DNA from: Apoda limacodes
Lineage: Eukaryota > Arthropoda > Insecta > Lepidoptera > Limacodidae
Assembly (NCBI GenBank): GCA_946406115.1
Contig: OX291550.1
Coordinates: forward strand, 20,374,722 to 20,438,721
Length of the DNA: 64,000 nucleotides
Reading direction: 5' to 3'
Made by a program: the position numbers and the translations under genes. Within the stretch, counting starts at the first letter, position 1, and every line of letters starts with the position of its first letter. Shown here one piece after another: positions 58,901 through 64,000 of the stretch. The notes beneath the pieces are model-generated. The model worked only from the letters and a program-made list of their open reading frames with translations, searched no databases and was not told where the DNA came from.

Positions 58901-61900
58901 ATTGTACATGGATTTAATTACGTAGCTAAGATCAAATTAAATAAAAATAAAAATTAAAAATAAAGACTGGGCAAATAATAACACGTCAGATTATTTAAAT
59001 AATCGACTTCAGATGTTGTTTGATGATTAAATAAAATACTAACTATTTCCCAGTAACTCATTTTTCCCAAAGCTCTCCAATCTGCTGTGACTTTATCTTT
59101 TACAGCTTCCAAAACCTCATCTGGGATTTGAACTCTTTCGGCAGCTGCACTTTTTGGTCTAAAAAACAAATAAATATGTTGCTATAATTTATGAAAGTTA
59201 AACTATAAAAAATTTAAACCTTTCTTATAAAAAGTCCACGTGGATGAACTCGCAAGAATAAATAATAAAGTTAAAAATAACGTACCTTAGAAATCCGAAA
59301 TACACGAAGATCAAATACAAATAGACGAAAATTTCCATACAAATCATATACGGAATTGCAAACGCAGAAAATAAGGGAAATGAAAGATAATCTGGCGCTG
59401 TTGGATAACGTCTGTAAGAATAAAAAAAAATGTAAATGACAATAAAGTTAACTTTTAAAACAAGCCTATGTTTTAACCGACAAAATGCAAAAGGGGGAGG
59501 TTCTCAAATTGATAATGCATGTACGAGCGTAACTTTGTACAGAGCAGTCTAATTTTGATGATTCTTTCTTATCTAGTAAAAAGTTTTAGTTTCTTAACAA
59601 CAACTTTCAAATAAAAAAATAAATATAACCCAGAATAGTTGAAATATATCAATAATATGTTTGTTTTATATACACACCGACACAATTAGCGGAAAAGAAA
59701 AAAAAGTGAGACTATGAGATAATCTTTGAAAAGTCTTCGTTATTTTTTTTTTGAAAAATAAAGAAATTTGAAATAAGTGAAATTTTCAGATGAATATGAA
59801 CCATCACAAAAAATAAAAAAAGTAAGCATTAAATGATTTAACAATAAAATTAAAGCAAAATTAATAACGAGTGTTTGGGCATGCTACAGATTATGTTATC
59901 GATGATTTCTTGAGGCAACCGCTCCCACTCCTCAAGTAATGCGTTTCCAAGTTCATTCAGATTGTTGGGGGGTGGCATTCTGGATTTAACCCTTCTTTTT
60001 AGCAAGTCCCAGACATGCTCTATCGGATTCATATCGGGGGAATTTGCTGGCCACTGCATCACCGGTATACCTACGTGGCTCCGAAATGCCTGTATCGATT
60101 GTGCACTATGAGCACGAGCATTATCTTGCATTAGAATAAAGTCGTCACCAATAAATGGGGCAAATGGTACAACATGTTCTTCTAAAATGTCTCTGATGTA
60201 TCGATCTGTTGTCATGGTCCTTCCTGTGACTATCACTAACTCCGTGCGAGCTCCCAAACATATCCCTCCCCAAACCATAATCGAGCCGCCACCATAAGCC
60301 ACTGTGTGTTCAAAATTAGACTGTATGTGGCGTTCTCCTTTGCGTCTCCATATTCGCAGTCTCCCATCGATCTGTTTTAAAAGAACTCTGCACTCATCAG
60401 TAAAGAGAACCTGCTGCCATTCGTTCAAATCCTTTTTTTGTGTTCCGCTAATTGTGCCGGTGTGTATATTTTATAAATAATAGTAAAGTGATAAGAAATC
60501 AAAAATATATTTTATTAGCATCTACTTGCTATTGGATATCTAGTTTAAAAACATTAAAATATAAAAACGCACATATACTACTAATACTACTATACAACAA
60601 AAGAAACACCATAGAGTTACTAACGTCATAAAAAGGCCTCTGAATACTAAATTAGTTCCGGTACCAACCAATGTTCCTATACCACCTGAAAAAGAAAAGA
60701 AAAGACTTATAATTATCCCATTATTAGCTATTAAAAGAATATTATTTTGCATGTTTGTTGAAAATAAGAATAGGGATATTTTCAAAAATGCAGATTAAGA
60801 GTATAATTAAACAGATAAACATTACTTCTTCAAAATCAAACTAGGTACAACAAACCATTAAAATGATTCTATATTTCAAGTAAATAAATAGTAAAATTAA
60901 TCGCTGGTATTAGAAAATATTGTCTTCTGTCGTACTATCTAGACTAATTTCCTAATATTTTTTTTAATGATATGCCAAAAATAAACATGAACGGAGTAGC
61001 TCTGACTTATATTGATAGTGTTAAAAACTAGTCTTTGACCCTAGATTAAGAAAACAACAGAAAACGTTGCTACCTCAAAATCCTAACAAAGGTTGCTTAA
61101 CTTTTTACCTACGAATATTTCCAATTTCTTTTGCTTAATCTTTACAATTTAAGGAACTCAGCTATGCTGCTGCTAGCTAACCTGATCCTACCGAGGTGCA
61201 ACTTACTAAACTTGAAATTTAAAATCAGATTTGTGTTTGGCATTCGCAAATGTGATCACATCAATTAAAGCTAAAGTGGCTCTCATGTTTCCTTTGCAGG
61301 AATACACATCTATCATTTCCTCTGTGTTAATATACTAAATCGACAATTGATTCCATGGCTCTATAGCAATTAGAGATTCTACTTATTCATTGTTAAGAAT
61401 GCCAATCGATCACTCGCACGCATAAACTCGTGAAAACTATCAGATTGTGGAACACTTTACTATTCCACAAGCTAATTCGTTTAAAAAACTCGCATTATCA
61501 TATCTTTTTTTATCAAGTGACGCATTAATTTATTCAAATATATCTTTTTTCTTATCTGTTACATATATTTAATCATTTAAAAAACTGAATTTATATGCAA
61601 CAACATATTTATTACACTTATGATCTCTAGAACCAAGGGTTGACAGGAAGAAATCGCTTATTTAGCGATCAAACCGCCTTACTGTTCTTTCTTTTGTATT
61701 TTCATAATATTTTAACGTGTAACTACTTACTGTAAAACTATACGAGAATTATTAATATGTAATTACCCACAGTCGCAGAGAAAGTTGCAGCACAGAAATA
61801 ACAAACAGTTAAAGGACTTGCTACTTCATCGCCAGACGATGTAGTTTCATAAAATGTCATAAGACCTTGCTGTCAACAAAAACAAACTTTAGACAATGTG

Positions 61901-63610
61901 GTTGTATCAATAATATATGATAACACAAGTGTACTAGAGGCCAAACATGCTTTTAGACAAGAACATAGGGCGACCAGGCCTATTTCCGATTCTCAACAGG
62001 TGTCTGGTAGTGATTCAAGATCTTTCCTAATTTGACGTCTATGTCATAAAAATACTAAAGTTGATATATGCATAAAGCGTATCCTATTATCCTATCCTAA
62101 GAATGTCAGGATGGATGGAGGATTGTTACTCAATCACGCTTTAACCACTGAGCGGATCGAAATAAAACTTGGTACACTTATAGGTTAAGTCCGGGAATAG
62201 AACATATGCTCCCTTTTTCCCTACAGGAATAACTATATCCGAGCTTAAACGAACTAAAGCTACAGCTAAAGCTTGCAATAGCAAACTTCATTACTGTAAT
62301 TAAGGAGTTAACGGTTAAATACCAACGCTGATAACCAAATTCAGGTCGGCTGGAGCCGCTGGCAAAGTAAAGTTAAAATAAATAAATAGCAACATTGTAT
62401 TGGTAGCAAGTACCGCAAGAGCAACTTCTCTTGAGAATATTTTTTGCCCTTAGAAAATATCAGTTTTTTAGTGATAAAAAACAAACCGCTGCACTGATTT
62501 TGGTCAAACTCTTTTCTGATCTAAGCCATGACGTGGCGTATCGATCGATATGGTCACGAGACAAATTGGCCAATTGGTTATTGAGATATCGAGGGGCAAA
62601 AAATGTTAACCCACATACATACATACACACACACACACAGAGACATCACGCTAAAAATAATGGCAAACGATTCTCCAGGTCTCAAAACGTTAAGAAAATG
62701 CAAATTGAGCGAGAAATTTCATTAGGTCCGACCTATTATAATAACTTCCATCAAGAGAAGCTAATAACTTCCCTCAAGAGAAGTTAATCACTTCAGTTAG
62801 CCACTTTATAACTAAATGTACTTTATTCATTTAATATTAGCTCACCGATAATGAGGTTCAACAAGCTATTGATTTTAAACCTGTTTTGACTTATTTAATT
62901 GCGCCTCAAAACATTTTGTTACGACATAACACGACCTTTTTGATCCAGTGAACCTAGTGATTCTTATAGAGCTCATAACTTTCCTCTATAAAAGGGATAT
63001 TTAACTCAAAAACAATTTTCCGATCAGATTGGCAGTACTAAGATTAGTGTGAGCAATCATAAATACTTTTTAAACCTGGTAAGTAGAGTTGATGGTTACT
63101 TTAGTGGCGTTTTGTTGACCAACATAATGTACATAATGCGGTAATCCTACCAAAGAGAATGAACCAAGATTTGTACTGTGTTATACAGAATTTATGAATT
63201 TTTAACTTGGCAGGATTATGACATTGAACGCATTGAAGCAGTCAACAAAACGCACCTTTTATTTATACAAACAAGCGGCCCGCTTGATTTTAGGTGGTTA
63301 CCGTAGGCTGTGGATACTTGCAGCGACATCAAGGGCATTACTCGCGTTGCAGACTCTTTAAAAACCTAATAACCCCCTTTTAAAAAAACCTATACTGTAG
63401 ACGCTAGAAGTAACCTCGGCTCATTCCTAAGGGTTCGCGGAACTAAGTTGCTTGGATAACGTCATATATATTGTATAAGGTATACTGGTACTTACATCTA
63501 CGAATACTTGTAAAATAGCAAAATTGATGGGAACCATCATCGTGGTTGCTGCTGTATTTGTTATCCACATTGAAACAAACGTTGTTATGCAACACATAGC
63601 AAATAAAAGC
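46871..63610 (-). CDS. Indy: SLC13 dicarboxylate/citrate transporter, Indy-like (gene span, 11 exons, 5' partial)
   Basis: Exons in transcript order: 63610-63496, 61869-61767, 60685-60625, 59411-59286, 59158-59044, 57040-56925, 55321-55230, 50065-49973, 49092-48893, 47544-47407, 46996-46871. All phases match, giving 427 residues with no internal stop. Family: divalent anion/sodium symporters that carry citrate and Krebs-cycle dicarboxylates across the plasma membrane. Seen: SMWITNTAATTMM (first substrate/Na motif), GGIGTLVGTGTNLV, FLLGGGVALSDGG, TNFASNVAICN (second motif) and ASYCFCLPVGTPGNLIV, which fits the family signature [STACP]-S-x2-F-x2-P-[LIVM]-[GSA]-x3-N-x-[LIVM]-V. The first exon(s), about 100 residues, lie beyond the right edge. 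Which insect Indy paralogue this is cannot be told. Confidence 0.92.
47407..47544 (-). CDS. Indy: SLC13-like exon with family signature
   Basis: 138 bp, phase 0 to 0; acceptor GTTCCAG, donor CAAATG|GTATGC. It reads ASQIEQNPLWYTIATGYSA, then SYCFCLPVGTPGNLIVSGAA and KVTTGQM. The signature block near the second half of the transport domain is complete, including the P and N residues. Confidence 0.92.
47720..48390. other. Intronic, no exon seen
   Basis: SLC13-like intron sequence between 47545 and 48892. Frames at 48106-48318 lack motifs. The flank 48400-48660 is a SINE. Confidence 0.45.
48400..48660 (-). repeat. SINE copy (same family as 11560-11850)
   Basis: 'cccactcttagggcacggcc', 'taccttcaccgagggtcc' and 'tcctcaggatgtttttcttc' match the SINE body at 11560-11850. 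It lies in an SLC13-like intron. Confidence 0.6.
48893..49092 (-). CDS. Indy: SLC13-like exon: GGGVALSDGG and second Na/substrate motif
   Basis: 200 bp, phase 1 to 0; acceptor TTTTTTAG, donor GAATTG|GTAAGT. It reads GGVALSDGGKPEYSNLNGEL, a membrane segment VIILILIICTVFLTNF, then ASNVAICNIVTPIGLEL. Many Na-coupled relatives have SNT in the second motif; here it is SNV. The frame runs on into the intron to 48782, which is not coding. Confidence 0.92.
49125..49190 (+). repeat. Family C fragment
   Basis: 'gtgtgagtcgcacttgcgca' and 'ctgtgggttccgtaccac' match the head of family C. Confidence 0.5.
49660..49915 (+). repeat. tRNA-derived SINE, near complete
   Basis: The head 'agccaagttggtagtgtggc' with B box 'atgggttcggttcccgcac' is followed by 'acaaatttatgtgataaaca', 'gagtctgggtgtttttatg', 'tatttgtatccgttatttgg' and the end 'ggcgctgtgtgtaatgtcc' plus 'aaaaatatttattta'. 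This is the best copy of the SINE seen at 4020, 9432, 16430 and 45420. It is intronic and antisense to the SLC13-like gene. Confidence 0.75.
49973..50065 (-). CDS. Indy: SLC13-like exon: LLDW...PY..MFLLG
   Basis: 93 bp, phase 1 to 1; acceptor CATTTCAG, donor CTAG|GTTATT (weak). It reads KKDMPTKPTPQVLDWPLLNS then KMPYSFMFLLG, equivalent to the 'WK.....PW..ilLLGGG' segment. Joining to 49092 rebuilds LLGGGVALSDGG. Confidence 0.9.
50637..50975 (+). mobile_element. Jockey-type LINE, 3'-end-only copy
   Basis: Contains 'gtgttctaccgcttgtacaa', 'accgctcgccatcggcaggg', 'aaggactacagtatggggtt' and the 3' end 'cataggctgcggtgaccgc' plus 'ttaccatcaggcgg'. It parallels 53905-54235 of the larger LINE. A small deletion makes the coding frame non-functional. 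It is intronic, in the same orientation as the larger copy. Confidence 0.8.
51768..52610 (+). pseudogene. LINE endonuclease domain (APE type)
   Basis: 280 codons with RIYACLYRSHSDDTD, VILGDFNAHHREWLSS, LVLSPTRIPDKEDHTSSLLD and APLGSSDHCLVRTQM. These are the Y, D/N and D-H catalytic surroundings of non-LTR endonucleases. The following region WFNRYCREAKILKQTAYEAW is the linker to RT. The frame stops at 52610, before RT, because of a frameshift, so the domain is part of a dead element. Confidence 0.8.
53017..54212 (+). pseudogene. LINE reverse transcriptase, multiply broken
   Basis: Pieces in different frames: 53017-53265 (template-binding and motif A, LDIAKAFDRVW), about 53300-53405 (motif B and YADD), 53651-54082 and 53901-54212 (C-terminal domain). 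The order and motifs are those of jockey-type RT. At least three frameshifts and one stop directly after YADDST. Confidence 0.8.
54498..54525 (+). repeat. CGGA microsatellite
   Basis: About five 'cgga' units ('gcggacggacggacggac'). Confidence 0.7.
55230..55321 (-). CDS. Indy: SLC13-like exon: short membrane segment
   Basis: 92 bp, phase 2 to 1; acceptor TTTTGCAG, donor AAAAT|GTAAGT. With the carried bases it reads F, then IRDSAAAIFVAFLMFLFPSN and MSTCKNFFTK. The 'gDa.aA..v..llF..P' pattern is the helix after the GW..  loop in SLC13 proteins. The exon is missed by ORF length filters, but both junctions fit its neighbours exactly. Confidence 0.88.
55545..55750 (-). repeat. SINE copy (same family as 11560-11850)
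   Basis: 'ccccactgttgtgtcacgac', 'ctaccctaacagagagga' and 'cgaaagccagtggtgtgaat' match the SINE at 11560-11850. The tRNA-like head is degraded. Confidence 0.6.
56040..56750 (+). mobile_element. Decayed LINE fragment interrupted by a long hairpin
   Basis: 56060-56128 reads YHFYADNLQIYTRAPIDDIN on +, homologous to the YADD region of the LINE at 41800-41850. 56640-56745 ('tcttcctatttttgattatg', 'caccgaggagcaattaaata') corresponds to LLPLLDYSDVSYL...TEELLDKL at 42170-42240. The intervening LINE DNA is replaced by an inverted repeat (56132-56677). It lies in the SLC13-like intron 55322-56924. Confidence 0.7.
56132..56677. repeat. Long inverted repeat, arms about 205 bp
   Basis: The left arm (56132-56341) and right arm (56475-56677) share, inverted, 'gtgggcataggtaactgatt', 'aggcgaacatgtaacgactg', 'gtactgtcaataagaattcc' and 'tagattttaagcc.aattaa'. 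Only scattered mismatches are seen. The 133-bp loop has a further small stem (attaagtc / gacttaat). In the transcript of either strand this folds into a long double-stranded stem. Confidence 0.88.
56925..57040 (-). CDS. Indy: SLC13-like exon: membrane segment and GWADL loop
   Basis: 116 bp, phase 0 to 2; acceptor TGCTTTTCAG, donor AAAGTT|GTAAGT. It reads NVALLFSLGIAMFFSRSPQI, FQGWADLIVKLC and EVKEKK. 'F..GW' is the conserved loop after the cytoplasmic helix in SLC13 proteins. Confidence 0.9.
57425..57620 (+). repeat. Family C element, partial
   Basis: 'atcggccaagtgcgagtcgg', 'gaagggttccgtaccatt' and 'tcacgtttgttgtatgggag' match family C at 5440-5875. It lies in an SLC13-like intron. Confidence 0.7.
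57711..58345. repeat. Dispersed element with ACTAAT...GCTAGTAATATTA ends
   Basis: Opens 'acactaatattataaaaagg', with 'aactcaaaaactactggacc', and closes 'gtgtgaagccagtatgggcc' plus 'gctagtaatattaa'. Both ends and the 'actactggaccgat' block are features of a common lepidopteran non-autonomous family. The ORF at 57817-58023 has no domain. Confidence 0.5.
58346..59043. other. Intronic, no exon seen
   Basis: AT-rich part of the SLC13-like intron 57041-59043. Nothing recognised. Confidence 0.45.
59044..59158 (-). CDS. Indy: SLC13-like exon: RPKS cytoplasmic helix
   Basis: 115 bp, phase 2 to 0; acceptor TTTTTTAG, donor GAAATA|GTTAGT. It reads PKSAAAERVQIPDEVLEAVK, then DKVTADWRALGKMSYWEI. '(L/F)RPKS...a.....k...lG.m...E' is a conserved cytoplasmic segment of the family. 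The frame continues past the donor into non-coding sequence. Confidence 0.92.
59286..59411 (-). CDS. Indy: SLC13-like exon: two membrane segments
   Basis: 126 bp, phase 2 to 2; acceptor ATTCTTACAG, donor CTAAG|GTACGT. It reads RYPTAPDYLSFPLFSAFAIP, then YMICMEIFVYLYLIFVYFGFL, ending in the arginine of RPKS split by the intron. Confidence 0.9.
59474..59600 (+). repeat. Repeat fragment (AACCGAC... block)
   Basis: 'taaccgacaaaatgcaaaag' followed by 'ggggaggttctcaaattg' matches the block at 18677-18730. Confidence 0.4.
59671..60466 (-). mobile_element. Tc1-type DNA transposon, internally deleted, both TIRs
   Basis: The left end 'tacacaccgacacaattagc' plus 'ggaaaagaaaaaaa' and the right end (inverted) 'tacacaccggcacaattagc' plus 'ggaacacaaaaaaa' are terminal inverted repeats of about 33 bp, flanked on both sides by TA. 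Total 796 bp; full Tc1 elements are about 1.3-1.7 kb. It sits in the SLC13-like intron 59412-60624, with its transposase on the same strand as the host gene. TIR match and TA flanks are direct. Confidence 0.92.
59850..60428 (-). pseudogene. Tc1-like transposase, DDE catalytic half only
   Basis: 192 codons: FTDECR (first D), MVWGGI, LMQDNARAHSA (second D) and WPANSPDMNPIEHVWDLLKR (third acid, E), with 34 residues between the last two acids, so DD34E. The N-terminal paired-like HTH DNA-binding domains (about 130 residues) are absent, and the first codon lies only 38 bases inside the right TIR. This points to an internal deletion. The catalytic half is uninterrupted, which suggests the deletion is recent or the fragment young. 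It could not bind TIRs by itself. Confidence 0.88.
60625..60685 (-). CDS. Indy: SLC13-like micro-exon: GGIGTLVGTGTNLV
   Basis: 61 bp, phase 1 to 2; acceptor CTTTTTCAG, donor ATGAC|GTTAGT. It reads GIGTLVGTGTNLVFRGLFM. 'iGG..TltGT.pNlv..g' is a core motif of divalent-anion symporters (re-entrant helix region). The open frame extends in both directions but only this part is coding. Confidence 0.93.
61140..61515 (+). mobile_element. LINE 3' fragment (family of 38303-42942)
   Basis: 'accgaggtgcaacttactaa', 'ttgtgtttggcattcgcaaa' and 'tgtgatcacatcaattaaag' parallel 42215-42310 of the large LINE. 'ttgtggaacactttactatt' parallels 42545-42570. Strongly decayed, without an open frame. Confidence 0.6.
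61767..61869 (-). CDS. Indy: SLC13-like exon: loop and SATVGG helix
   Basis: 103 bp, phase 0 to 1; acceptor TTGTTGACAG, donor GTGG|GTAATT. It reads QGLMTFYETTSSGDEVASPL, then TVCYFCAATFSATV, leading into GGIGTL. The loop is short compared with vertebrate SLC13 proteins, where it is long and variable. Confidence 0.9.
62080..62395 (-). repeat. Dispersed repeat, family A, inverted
   Basis: 'caatcacgctttaaccactg', 'agcggatcgaaataaaactt', 'aagtccgggaatagaacata' and 'taccaacgctgataaccaaa' are the reverse of family A (compare 35190-35460). The frame at 62431-62787 that follows has no domain. Confidence 0.6.
62612..62641 (+). repeat. CATA/CA microsatellite
   Basis: 'catacatacatacacacaca' followed by more CA units. 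Confidence 0.75.
63262..63405 (-). repeat. Jockey-type LINE 3'-end fragment, - strand
   Basis: On the - strand: 'ctacagtataggttttttt', 'ctgcaacgcgagtaatgcc' and 'ccacagcctacggtaacca', the same order as the end of the LINE at 54105-54230. It lies in an SLC13-like intron. Confidence 0.65.
63496..63610 (-). CDS. Indy: SLC13-like exon: first substrate/Na motif
   Basis: 115 bp, phase 2 to 0; acceptor TTGTTAACAG, donor GTAGAT|GTAAGT. It reads LLFAMCCITTFVSMWITNTA, then ATTMMVPINFAILQVFVD. 'fl.sMWisNTat..mm.Pi' is the best-known SLC13 motif; here the usual SNT is TNT. This is the most upstream exon inside the window; the preceding exon must end in two bases of a codon. Confidence 0.93.
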
Positions 63611-64000
63611 CTGTTAACAAAAATAATTTTAAATCAGCAAGCCAAATACGATTTTTGTTTAAGATTTTTATTTGTCAATGAGTTTTATTTATGGCACTAT
63701 AAGCTAGGCACTTTTGTGAATAGTAAAATTTGAAGATAAAGAAACCTCCAGATAAAAGCTCTCTTATTTACACAGATAAAACTGAATAGGGCACCAGATG
63801 GATAGACAGATATTATACCCCATTTCAACGAGAAACCCTAACCGTGCCATCCAGCAATTTTTATACTTAAAATATATATACGTATTAATCAATCGAAGTT
63901 GATAGCTCAATGATACGTATTATTTTTGACTTTTTAAAGGTTTTCTTTTATTTTTTGCATTGGGGGTTCGTTAAAGTTTTAATTTTATTTTTTTTACATA

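Noticed and set aside
62431..62787. 118-codon + frame
   Set aside because: Runs over a CA microsatellite and next to a family A repeat; composition not protein-like; lies in an SLC13 intron.
1..64000. CRISPR array, operons or phage-like modules
   Set aside because: Repeat spacing and gene structure are eukaryotic; no cas-like or phage-like ORFs.

Overview
The window looks like nuclear DNA of a moth or butterfly (Lepidoptera). It is AT-rich, its genes are split into short exons by long introns, and most of the rest is debris from mobile elements. Several repeat families are ones I associate with lepidopteran genomes: an element opening with a 'gccaagtgcgagtcggactc'-type head, tRNA-headed SINEs, a 5S-rRNA-headed SINE, and jockey/CR1-type LINEs. 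No bacterial-type genes, CRISPR arrays or rRNA operons are visible.

Two real protein-coding genes could be assembled exon by exon with matching splice phases. The first, on the + strand, is a stargazin-like TARP / voltage-dependent calcium channel gamma subunit (stg1-like). Its exons are 23822-23928 (an optional extended N-terminus), 25517-25755 (or 25506-25755 if the local ATG is used), 29368-29460, 32196-32336 and 35637-36430. It has four membrane segments, a GLW..C extracellular loop and a C-terminal TTPV PDZ ligand. The second, on the - strand, is an SLC13-type dicarboxylate/citrate transporter (I'm-not-dead-yet, Indy-like). Eleven exons run from 63610 down to the stop at 46871, and the N-terminal part lies beyond the right edge. 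The two genes converge, with about 10 kb of LINE-filled DNA between them.

Layout: 1-23.8 kb has no convincing gene. It holds dispersed repeats, SINEs, a perfect 272-bp tandem duplication, a Helitron-helicase remnant, a fold-back element, MITEs, a tRNA-like sequence and a GC-rich island at about 10.4-11.1 kb. From 23.8 to 36.7 kb is the TARP gene; its introns carry a CRE-like minisatellite and an antisense LINE, and one intron has a GC-AG boundary. From 36.7 to 46.8 kb lie a nearly complete but frameshifted two-ORF LINE, an RTE-like remnant and nested fold-back structures. From 46.8 to 64 kb is the SLC13 gene; its introns hold a 2.9-kb jockey-type LINE with a poly-A tail, several SINEs, a roughly 550-bp hairpin nested in a LINE fragment, and an 796-bp Tc1-type element with both terminal inverted repeats.

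No link between the two genes is visible beyond their convergent placement. One sits in the excitable-membrane / glutamate receptor system, the other in metabolite transport. All calls come from reading the sequence alone; family names rest on motif recognition, not on searches.
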